64,000 bases of DNA, from NCBI RefSeq assembly GCF_002234675.1, contig NC_019859.2, positions 35,449,960 through 35,513,959 on the forward strand, written 5' to 3'. This DNA comes from Oryzias latipes. Taxonomy: Eukaryota; Chordata; Actinopteri; Beloniformes; Adrianichthyidae. The notes under the pieces are model-generated. The model searched no databases, was not told where the DNA came from, and was given only the letters and a program-made list of their open reading frames with translations. Position numbers and translations under genes: made by a program. This document shows, in pieces, positions 1-12,400 of this stretch (position 1 is the first letter of the stretch; every line of letters begins with the position of its first letter).

Positions 1-419
1 GGTCTGAGTCATTGTTTCTACGGCAAACACTCTGACCAATCAGGGGTGAGCTTGTTGAAAGGCCACACCCCTACCACTTAAACGTGGGCTACACGAAATC
101 TGTCAATCAAACAATGTGTGCGGCCAGCAGGCCCCACCTACTTTTACTGAGCCATCTGATTGGTCAGTTTGTAACTTGAATAACTTGAAAAATATCATGA
201 AAAAACGAGGATTATCAAGAAGAAGGTGAGGTAAGAAAAAGATATAAGATCCAGAACGGTCATTCTGACCAATAGAATGACAGAGTAACAGCTGTTTGTT
301 TCTCTATGGAAGTCTTCGGGATTTTAGCCTCTTAGAGCCACTTCCTGTTTAGAACGCCAGAGGGGGCGGGGTCCCTCTGTCCAGCTACCATATAAAGTCA
401 ACAGCTGGCCAAAGGATAC
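1..419. other. slc44a2 intron, no feature recognised
   Basis: No exon, RNA gene or recognisable transposon is visible to the left of the exon ending at 420. The next downstream slc44a2 exon must lie outside the window. Confidence 0.5.
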
Positions 420-3400
420 ACGGCAGTAACGGCCCAGTAGGCGATGACTACAGCCAGCAGGACGAAGGTCAGCAGCGGGTAGAAGAGCGCCGACATGACG
501 TGGCCGATGGCTCTGAGGACGGGAAGGTCAGGGATGAGTTTGACACACAAAGACCGACAATCTCAGAACCTTCTGGAAGCTGAAGCTGGTTCTGCACAAT
601 CGGTTAGAATTCTGAGTTTATGATCCTGTTTGAGCAGGAAAAATGTTTCCTCGCTACGGAGGCTTCAGACTAAACCAAAAATGATCAATTCTCATAAAAA
701 ATTCAAAGTAAAAACAATATAAAACTGTTTTTTTTAAAGAAAATGCATCTCTGGGTTTCATTTGATTGATTAATTGATTCATTGATTGATTGACTTTTAT
801 TTCCAAACACAAAATAAAATAGATAAATAACAGTGTGATATAGTCCTTGGAAAAGGATTGGGTAGAATAAAAACCTTTAACCCCCCCCCCCCCCCAATTT
901 AGTATATTCAATGCCCACATTTCTACACAAATAGTATTGAAACACGCTTTTCAAATACTCCCCCCATAAAGTCTTTACGTTCCACTCACCAGTTTGTGTT
1001 CATGGTTCCCAGAACCTAACGTAAGTTTCGGGGGGACGGGGGGATGCCCCCCCCCTCCCACAGTCTTGGGGATTGTCCTTGCATAAATGTCGCCTCCCGT
1101 AAGTACATTTTATTTATTTAATTTGACATTTATGGACCCAGATTAAGATAAAATTTTTGTTTTCAATTGTGGCCTGAATAAAAGCAGCAATGTCCGGATA
1201 AAACAGCAATAACACTGACAATCATTCAAACTATTAAAATCATAAAACTTTTAGCATTATTTGTTAGAATCTCTCACATTAATTCTATACTCTTTTTAAA
1301 TAAAAAAATAAACCTTTTTAATACCTGAATGTAACTAATAAACCATTTCGTTTATGTAATGCCATTTATTAAATCCATATTATAGTAAATGATATGTATA
1401 TAGTTTGCAGAAGTTAACCTTTAAAAATGTATGATTAATAGAACATTGAAGAATTAGTTTGTTTTGTAATTTAACTACTTTTATCTCTAAAATCTCTCCC
1501 TGCATTTGATTTCTTTGCATTTCCTCTAATTGTTTCTGACAGACACACCTGAGGGGCGGGACTCACCTGCTGGCCTCTTTGATGAGAGCGATGGCGATCA
1601 GGATCCTCTTCCTGAGGAAGACGAGCAGCAGGATGACCACGGCCTCCACCACAGCCAGGATGATCACTGCAGAAGAAGGAGGTCAGCGGGTGAGCGGCGG
1701 ATCTTTCAGCGGAAACGGCGGCGGTGCCGTGGTCGTTCTCACTGAAGGCCAGCCACGTCTGCCGGATCTGCAGGTACACCGAGAAGTCCGTCTGCAGGCC
1801 CAGGTCCCGGATCGTCACGTTGGCCCCGGGCTCCCCCTTCAGGCTCGCAAACTCCATGTAGCAGTGGTAAATCCCTAGAAAGCATCAAAGAGGGGCCCTT
1901 CCATTATTCAGCAAGGAATCGCTGCCGGGTGCAGGCCGCTCAGAGAGCGCTGACTCACCGTATCCGATGACCAGGACGACCAGAACGATGATGACCCACA
2001 CCATGACGCCCGCCAGGTATCGCAGCAGGAAGATGAAGACCAGGCTGACCACCATGGCGATCACCAGGCCGCTGCAGGAGCACACATCCAAAGACAGAAC
2101 ATCTCTGTGTCACTGAGAGACGGCGTTCGATTCCAGCCGTCACCCGATCAGCGGCGGCAAAGCGGACTCACAGTAAGATCCAGTGCCAGGACTGCGTATA
2201 GTCCTCGAAGATCCTCATGGCCACCTCACGGGCCTCAACGGCGATGTTTGACTTCCTGCAGGGACAGGACGCCATGCAGAAGAGAATCCGACAAACTCAG
2301 TCTTCCCCAACTCTCTCCTGCTTCCCTGAAGATTTTTTTTATATTTTTCTGAAGATTTCTGTTTAGCAGCATCGCAAACAATCCTCCTGGTTACCATGGC
2401 GACATTCTCCCTCCTTGGTGTGAAACGTTACAGCAACGCCCACAACTCAGGCAGAAAAATACTACCTAATATAAATACTCTCATCCGTTTGTCATCATTT
2501 CCAAAACCTCCAAAGGCTTACCTCTGCATTTTATTTTGAAAGTTCACTCCCTGTAATGAAGCAGCTTGAAAAACATTCTTTTCATCGTGTGATGAAGCAA
2601 CAAAAGCAGCATGAAACCTCCTGATTAACCTGTGTACGGTGGCCCTGAAGTGCAAATCACATCACTCGACGCAAAAACATTTTAAAGATCACAACCACGT
2701 TAAAAACAAAACAAATATTTAAAGAACATCATTACGTTTTAAAAAATCAAAACTAATTTCCAGAAACCAAAATGAAAAGTTCTAAACAAAAGACAACGAG
2801 AAGCCGGTAAGGTTAGGTATTATGGTGTGTTAGGTAGGTTGGATGATGACGTTTGTCCATCGTTATTTGACGTGAAGCGATGCTGCATCCCATCATCCTA
2901 TCAGCGATGTCCCAGACACATTTTCCAGTTTCTCATTGTCTTTTATACATTTTGTTTCTGTAGAAAAGCTTTTATTCGTTTTTGTTTTTTCCATTTGAAT
3001 TTCTGCAGTTTCGTTTTGATTTCTCTAATGTAATGCTGTTTTTTTTAAAAATATTTCTTTGGCTTTTTATATTTTCGCTGTGATCTTTAAAATGTTTTTG
3101 CGTCCAGTGATTTGCTGACGTGACCACGACCTTTGACCTTAGTCGCTTTAATTTGAAAGGGTTTGTGTGACATTCATACGGAGATTTTTTTCAGAGGGAC
3201 GTTTTTAAAATGGAGGGAAATCTGGACGGTAAATAAAATAGAGAGGCTCTTGATTCATACTGCTTTGTGCGTGTTAGCATTAGCGTAGCACGTATGCTGT
3301 GAAAATGTCATCTTTGCTATAACCCTGGGGTCAAATTTGGCCAGTTTTCCTTTTTTGTTTTTCTTTTTTTGTAATGAACATTTTAGTTTTCCATTTAGAT

Positions 3401-6400
3401 TTTTGGTCACAGTTGGTGCTACCTAAAACAAACAAACTGTCTAATAATTAATCCCAGAAGCGAATCATTCTTTGGTTCTCCAAGGTCAATCATATGAACC
3501 ATAGGTTGTCTCCAAATTCCTTCCCTACACATTATCTACTGCGTTCACCATTTTCTAGTGCCGTCTGAATCTACAATTCCAAAATCCAGAGCCCGAGAAA
3601 TTTCCCAGAAATCTCAGCGAAAAACCAGTGTGCATCGATGCTCACTAGATCGGTGAATATAGACCACAATGCATTGCGTCTGAACAATTTTTACCTAAGA
3701 AATGTATTTATTTTGATAAACCATCAACATTTTTATCTTCAGAAGACACTGGACTCATAAATAAGTGTCTGAAACGCTCACATCAATTCGATTTTAACTT
3801 TGTGAAATTGATGACGTCATATCCAGCGTTAAAAAGTAGTAGTTAGAGGTCACGGCCTTTGTGTTTTTGTGAACGTCGGCTGCAGACTCACTTGGACGCC
3901 TCCAGCAGCTGAGAGGCGTTGATGGTGGCGCTCTCGCCATCATAGAACGTGGTCTCATTGCCCACCACCACCACGCCACCTTTCATGGTCCTGAGGGCGG
4001 GGAGGCAGCGGCGCGTGACTGTAAAGGAAGGAGCGTCATCGGTGTGAGCGTCAGGCTGGACGCCGGACGGGACTCGAACCTCTACTTACAAGCTTTGCTG
4101 GGCATCAGCATGGCGGGGCACAGGCCGTCCCTCAGGATCTCAGGACTCTGATTCACGACAAACATCCGCTGTTAGACCTTCATCACCTCCTGTGCACAAC
4201 ATTATCCACGGGATCACTTCATTTACCGATTTGGCAAAGTCCACGCCCTCCTTGCAGTATCTCCGGTAGTAGTCCTGGTCTTCCTTTTTGCCGATCTTGG
4301 CGTTAACCAGCGTAAGGAAGCGGTCGGGACACTTCTCCACGCAGAGCTGCAGAACAAGCAGTCAGCACTCTGAGCGCGCTGGTTCAACGCCAGCAGCAGT
4401 CAAAGGAAAGGAGCCCGTCCTGACCTGTGTGGTGGGACACTGGAACTCCAGCAGCACCAGGGGACTCGCACATTTCAGGATGTTGAAGTAGAACAGGAGA
4501 GGCTTCTTCCTGTGCGATCGCAAAAGAGAAACGTCAGAAGGGGGGGGCGTGGGAGCAGAGGCACAAACAGATGGCGTGCTTTCAGAGACTCACTCCAGAG
4601 GCGTCCCGGCCTGCCCGCAGAACTGCCCTCTGCTGTCTGTGGGATAGATCACCTTCCTGGGGTCTCCCTGAGACCAGGCTGCAGAGGAACCACAGAGAGT
4701 CACGTCCAACACTCACAAAACCCCCCAGGAACCGGGAATGTGTCAGGGTTAGGGTTCACTCTTCATCATGAACGGTGGAGGAGGCCAAGGGGGCTCACAT
4801 TTTGTACACATTTTCATTTATGACTGAAGAAAAGTAAAGTCCTTCTTGACTCTTACCCAGGATGCCCACGGCGAAGTACCCCAACAGGGCAATAATGAAG
4901 AGAATGCAGCAGAGGATATCTGTGCAGCCCCTGCAGACCAGGAAAACACATCCATCCGTCACTACACCATTGCTGACATCATTTATGCACAAACAAAAGC
5001 CTACAGGTTGATCTACACTGCTTTAAAAAATAAAGGGAACCCCAAAAAAAGTCAATGTCGCTCCAAGTCGGTCCCACTTGTGTGTCATCAAACTCTACCG
5101 AAAGCGAGACTGACTGACAATCAATTTCACGTGCCAGCGTCCAGAACATGGAGGCGCTACCAGGAGGCGGGCCTAAGAAGATGTGGAGGAGGTCGTAGGA
5201 AGGCAACAATCCTGCATCAGGACCACTGCCTCCTCCCTTGAGCAGGAGGAGCACTGCCAGAGTCCTGCCAAAGGACCTCCAGCAGGCCACAAGCGTGCAC
5301 GTGTCTGCTTCAAGCCCAACACCGTGAAGACGTTTGGAATCTGCTAGAGAACGCCACGATTGGCAGATTCACCACAGATGACGGTCTGGTCACGCTGTGG
5401 AGAACGTTCTGCTGCTGCAACGTCGTCCCACACGACCCGTTTGGCAGTGGCTCAGTAACGGTTGGGGGCCGCACAGCTCCCCGTCTGCTCACCAGAGGCA
5501 GCCTGACTGCCAGTAGGTACCCGGCTGAGATCCTCAGACCCCTTGTGAGACCACATGCTGGTGCGGTTGGCCCTGGGTTCCTCCTGATGCAACACTGGAC
5601 CTCGTGTGGCTGGAGTGTGTCAGCAGGTCCGGCTAGACGACGGTGTTGATGTCGTGGACCGGCCCGCCCGTCCCCCCAGACCTGAATCCAGTCATGTGGG
5701 ACATTGTGATTTGGTCCATCCATCAGACTGTCCAGGAGTTGGCGGATGCTCTGGTCCAGGTGTGGGAGGAGACCCCCCCGGAGACCACCCACTGCCTCAT
5801 GTGGAGGCCACGCCCACTACGGAGCCTCATTCTGATGGATCAACCTGAGGTCAGTTTTGTGGTGTGCGGTTGTGTTGTGTGGTTGTGTTGTGTGGTTGTG
5901 TCATCAGCACATGCAACTATGCAAAGAATGAAGCATTTCAAAAGAATCCTTCCGTCGTCCAGGTAAAGGACGGGTTTTCCCAGAGTTCCCTTTTTTTTTC
6001 TGGATTCTTCCATGTTTAGGAGCAGATCCCTCTCAGAGAAACACAACAAACGCAGAAACGCTGGTTTCAGCAGAAACAGGCGGACGGATGAGCCACCAGC
6101 AGCCGCTGAAGCTCCGCGATTACGGGAGCTGCTCTTCATCTGCGAGGAAGAGGATGGATGGGAAATTACCTCATCAACATGAAACCGATCTCAATTAAAA
6201 AAAACTGTATTTTAAATTAAAATGATTCCAGATTTTCAGTTGAAAACTGTTTTGTGACCAATTCAATTGAGTTTGAAGGACGACGGAGAACCACAAGATC
6301 AGGAGGGTTTCGGTAAAAACTCCTGGACAGTTTGGTGAAAACATCTAAATCCTCAGCACAAGACCTTCTTTTATCGGGTCCAGAACCCCCAAAACTCCTC

Positions 6401-9400
6401 CTTCTTGATTACAAATCCTTTTCAAATCTCTGAGGTTATGGTGTATATTCTTCCGTGGAATCATTTCTCAGACAGTGGAGCAGAACAGGAAGAGACTGAC
6501 CTCCCACCTATGAATGACGAATGTCACGCTTTTAGCATAAAACACCGGAATCTCGGAAAATGTGCAAAATGTACGTAGTTTCTGTAATCTGTCTGTTGTA
6601 GGAGCCTTCATCATCATCGTCATCATCCGCTCATTCTGACCGCCGTGTCTCTTCGTCGTCTCCTCTAGTCGGACTCGACATCCGAGCAGGAGACTGGGGA
6701 GGTTCTGTCGGTTCTCCTGCTGCATCGATGCAGCCGGACATGTGGGAGGAACCTGCCAGGAGGTGCAGGAGTCCTCCTCCTCCTCCTCCTCACACCTCCC
6801 ACAAACACATTCACTCTCACGCTCCGCATCGAGGGACTCCCTCACCTGTTCTGGATCGGCCCTTTGAAGTTGGGGTCAAACTTCTTCGACTCCCCTGAGA
6901 ACGAGAGAAGGAGAAAAGGAGAAGCCATGAATGCAAAGACGTGCAGAAGAGTGGGAAGCAGCTCGTCTCGTGCACGCTAGAGCGTGAACGAGGATCGTAT
7001 GTTGCTGACGCCACGTTGCACAAAAAACTTTCTACGTTGCAAATGAAAATAATAAATATTTGCTTTCAAATTGAGTTTTTCTGCAAATCTTAACTGTAAT
7101 GAAATGTAACTTCCGGCTGGACAGATTGGATCTCAGACGTTTTTTTTCTGCTGCAGACATTTTAAACACGCTAAACACGCTAGTCGCTACACAGACATAA
7201 ATAAATAAAGATACAGATGCTTTGCTGCTCCTTCTGGGTTTTACTCTGAGAGAAACGGGCCAGAATGTTTAAAAACGGCAGAATCCCGTTAAAACAGAAC
7301 CCATACAAAGTCAGAGACACCTGATTGGTTGGAATCTGGACCAATCAGAAGCTGTTTGATGGCAGCTTTGTCGCGCTAAACTGAACGTTATGTCAGCAAA
7401 ATTAAAAAATAAATCAAAGGAAAAAAGTGAAATGAGTCACAACGCATCTAAAACATTTGTGTTGCAAATGTAAAAATGTTTTTTGAGAGCAAAAAAAACA
7501 AATAAAGTAAAATAAATAGTACCGACACAACCCAATTTATGGTGGTCAGTCAGCTCAGACCCCTAGTGATGGCAGCACTTCCACCTCTGATGGCACAGCA
7601 CTGCTAGCTCATATAAATATTTGGGTACATGGCCGAACAGTTTACTTTCCTTTGACCCTCATAATAAGGTTAAATCAAGGATTGGCTTTTTGTGCTAAAA
7701 TAAATCATCATTCACTCATTCAGCAAAGCATAATCTGGTAAAAATAACTGTCCTCCTGTCTTGGATTATGGCGCCATTGACGCTACAACTACTACTACAA
7801 ACTATATAGTGCAGCTCTATGTAGTGCCCTGAATTTTTAAAAAAAATCGGACACCATGCTCACTACTTTTCGTCATCGATTTCAGAAAGTTAAAATCTAA
7901 TTAATATGAACGTTATTTATGAATCCGCTGAGTTCTGAAAATGAAAACATGGATGGTTTATTTAAAAAGAAATATACATTTTTTTTCGCAAAAATTGTTC
8001 CGACGCAATGCATTGTGGTCTACATTCACCGATTTAGTGAGCATTGATGCACACTGGTTTTTCGCAGAGACTTCTGGGAAATTTATAGGGCTCTGGATTT
8101 TGGCATTGTAGATTCAGACGGCACTAGAAAATGACAAACGCGGTATGTAGTGCACTAAGTAGTGAGTAGGGAAGGAATTCGGCCACAATCACTATCTATA
8201 GATCAGCAGCTTAAAAAAAATCCAAAGTCTTTATCACTGCCTCCTTTATGTCTATCACTGCCATTTATAGGATCTTGCCAACTAGCCGTTGCATTGGTAT
8301 CATTTCATTTACAAGACTCTGATTGGAAAAACTCCATATTACCTTAGTTCCCTCCTTAATATTTCTGGTAAGCTGTGTATGACCGTATGTATGTACGGCG
8401 TGCTGGTGCTACCTGCCATCGCCCTCGCCGCCCACCTTTGACCTCACTTGCCTAGCAGCAGCTATGGACCACTGACTTCTTTCTGCCTCTGTCAGGCTGG
8501 ACAGAACTGCATGTGACAAACTGAAAACCACTTTTTTTCAAAATGGCGGATTTTCTTTTGGTTTTATCTCCATAGCAACCATTTTATGTAACATAAAATG
8601 GTAACATTTCAGTAACATTTCTAATTTCCTTAGCAACTGTGGTTATTTGCTAACCACGCCCACATTCCTCACAAGTTTATATCCTATGCTAAATCATTTT
8701 GGCCCAGCTCTGCCCAGGGATCCATGCACGGGATTTACACAATGCTCTGTTAAAAAGTATGCTGGTCACAGGACAACGCTACTTTGGCGAGTTCAACATC
8801 TGCCTTTATTGTTGCTGGTAATAAAGGTGTTTTGGGTTGTTTTTTTTTGTAATTCCCGCTTCCTTGAAAACATTTTCAAACAGATCATTTGAGATGTTTA
8901 AAAAACCAACAGAAAAATGGCAAATTCAAAAATTAAGAGCATCACAGCCTGCAACCAGTTAGTCATTTTTAGTTATGATAAGACACCCTTAGAAAATGCA
9001 GTTAATTCCATCCTCTTCAATCTACAATTTAAATGCAAAACAAGAATTCTTTCTCCTACGTTATTGGGATTTAAATGTAATCAATTTTATAATACTCTTA
9101 AAAAAAAAATCGTACTCCCAAAGCACGAGGTGGAACTTGGCATTTCCTGTAATTTTCTTGTTGTTCTCTGTTTATTATTTGTGAAATTATAATTTTCTAA
9201 TTCAAATCGCTGTATTTATTCTGTGTAAAAATTGTTTCTGTGTATTTTCATAGCTTTGTTTTGCTGTTTATATGCTTTGTAGATGTGTTCATACTCAATA
9301 AAGTTTTTCTTTTTCTAAGGCTTAAAAAGCCTTTTTGTAGCTACTGGCCTCTACAGGTGGAGGTTGGAATTGCAGTTTCCTAAATAAACAGAGGGGAAGC

Positions 9401-12400
9401 TGAGGTTTATCCAGTATTGATTGACTGTTCTACCAATAACCTTTGATAATTGGATTTTGGACAATGGCTTCACTAAGAACCATTTTTTTAGAATTAAACA
9501 TGGTTTAGCAAAGAGGGGGGTCTTCTCTGGGGGGCCCCATGGGACAGCCTCGGCTTCCTGCTGAACTGCATCCAGCATTTTGCTCAGAAAAGACGTTAAG
9601 TGGGTGAAACTCTTCAGAAGTTGGGTGACGGTGGAGCGGAGAGGCCAAGTCTTCACCGCCACAAAAGGATTGTTCTGCCTAACCGCCCGCCATGCCCAGA
9701 AAGCCACAAAATGGCTCCACGGAGACGGCAGGGCTGCCATGGAAACGCCTTGGAAACCACAGAGGGGAAAGCATCAGCCACGAGCAACATGGTCAGACCC
9801 CGGCAGAGGAGCACAGCAGCGAGCGGCGCTGCACGAAAGCAGGTCCATCAGAGTCAGAGCACTTCCTGCCCGGTTGGGGGAACCATCCGCCATGCCCCTG
9901 CGGCCCACCCCTGAGCGGCGTGGGCCCCTGCGGCCCACCCCTGAGCGGCGAGGGCCGCAGAAAAGCTGTCAGCTGAAGAACGATGACTCCACACGCTTCA
10001 GCGGCACACCAATGCAGAACCTGCTGCGCTCGCATCTCCTCACAAAGAGGGAAACCCGATGGTGGCCTTTCAAAATAAACTCCGCCCCCATCCTTCAGCT
10101 GCCCCCCCAGAACGATGAGCGTCCGTGAAACGTTACCTGCTCGCTCATACTTGGCCATTTCAGAGCTGCTTCTCCGTCGTAACGCCAGTTGTTTTGGTTC
10201 CACCAGCCGAGTTTTACGCTGTGATTGAACCTACTTCCTGTTTGAGGTCGGTGCCATTCAGCTCACTTCCTCCTTTCTGTTTCTCAGACATTCTCCTTCA
10301 GTCTATCTCTCAAGCTCGTCAACAAGCTGCAGCAGAGCAGATGGAGGCCTGACAGAGGGGCGTGGCTTCGCTCGACGGGATGAACACCCATCAGCTAGCT
10401 GGTTGGAGGTTCAAATCCCTAATATGATAGTTACCCAATCAATTTAGATGTAGTAGTACAGTAATTTCTATGGCACCTTTCACAGACAGAAGTCACATGG
10501 TGCTTCACAGGTAACAATAAATATCTATTTATAAAAACATAGAAGACAAAAAGCGTAAACCACGTAAAACAATCATCCCAACCCCAGATAAAAGAGTTTC
10601 AGTTAAAATGCTTTGCATAAATAAAAAAATTAAAAATAATAATAATGTTTAAAAAATACAGGTAAGATAATAAAATATATATAAATAAATAAAATTAAAA
10701 TACAAAAATAAAATAATATAAATTATATATATATATAAAAGAAAAACAAATTAAATTAAAAAAATAAAAATAAATATGAAATAAAAACAAAAAAATAAGA
10801 AAATTAAATGAAAAATAAGAATTGAAATACAATAAAATAAAACAACATCTAAATGTCCATGCACCCGATCCCGGCCTCCTGCAGAACCGCAAACAGAACC
10901 CAGGAGCAAAGACTACATCATGTGGTTTGATGCATTGTTAGGACAACGATTTAGTATGACGCATTGTTTGACACGTCAGCAGGGCCAAGCGCCTGAGATA
11001 AGGCCGTCCCACCAGTCCTGCGGTGAACAAAACCACCTCCACTGAAATGTGACTCAGACAGAGATCACAGTATGAAACACAATCCACACCACTCATCCCA
11101 TGTCCAACAAAGACGGAGCCACGCCTCTCTTTACAGCATCCCACTTCATGGAACAACATCAATATTCAGCAGATGGAGGAGTCCAGATACCAAGAAGAGG
11201 TTACACACACACTCAGCAGCCACTTCATTACCCGTTTGGACCCCTTTAGCCTTCAAAACCACCTAAATCCTTTGTGGAATACATTCAACAAGGTTCTGGG
11301 AACATTCCTCAGAGACTTTGGTCCATGTTGACATGACAGCATCACACAGTTGCTGCAGATTTGTCTGCTGAACATCCATGATGCTGATCTCCTGTTCCAC
11401 CACATCCCAAAGGTTCTCTGTTGGGTTCTGGTGACTGTGGAGAACGCTTGAGTCCAGAGAACTCATTGTCATGTTCTAGAAACCAGTCTGAGATGATTCC
11501 AGCTTGATGACATGGAGCCTTATCCTGCTGGAAGTAGCATCAGAAGATGGTCCACTGTGGTCAGAAAGGGATGGACATAGTCAGCAACAATACTCAACAT
11601 GACACCACCACCTCCGGCCTGAACCGTTGATACAAGGCAGAATGGATCCATGCTTTCATGTTGTTTAGGCCAAATTCTGACCCTACCATCAGAATGTGGC
11701 AGCAGAAATGGAGACTCATCAGACCAGACAACGTTTTTCCATCTTCTGTGGTCCAGTTTTGGTGAGTCTGTGTGAATTGTAGCCTCAGGTTCCTGTTCTT
11801 AGCTGACAGCAGTGGTACCCGGTGTGGTCTTCTGCTGCTGTAGTCCATCTGCCTCCAGGTTGGACGGGTTGTTCTTTCAGAGATGCTCTTCTGCAGACCT
11901 CGGTTGGAACCAGTGGTTCTTTGAGTTCCTGTTGTCTTTCTATCAGCTGGAACCAGTCTGACCACTGACCTCAGGCATTTCCATCCACAGAACTCACTGG
12001 ATTTTGTCTCTTTTTCAGACCAATCTCTGTGTTCCCAGCAGAGGATGACATTTTTTCTGGATTCTTGTCGGATTTCCAGGAGATGGGAGTCGTCTCTGCC
12101 AATAATCACAGGACCAAGACGGGACGGGATGGGAGCAGAACCAACCAATAAATCTTGGTCACTCTGGAGTAGCCCCGCCTCCTTTTCCTCATGAGAGCTG
12201 AGAGCTCTTTGTTTACATTTTTTACCGCTAGCTTCCAGCCCCTTACACCCTCAAACTAGCATTAGCCTAACATGGGTCTATTTCAAAGACAAATTGTTTC
12301 CTCTTACAGCGCCCCCATCAGTCTTTGAATGGTACTGTGACTGTGACGCTGGTTTTTTATTGGTGAATGGGAATCCCAGCTCCTTTCCAAATGCAGGAAC

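Noticed and set aside
9580..10203. Overlapping open frames of 130-180 codons on both strands in an slc44a2 intron
   Set aside because: They arise from GC-rich duplicated sequence and have no recognisable domains. They lie inside a gene whose exons are elsewhere.
10380..10430. tRNA-like B-box (GGTTCAAATCC)
   Set aside because: No matching A-box or foldable cloverleaf could be drawn, so I do not call a tRNA or tRNA-derived SINE.
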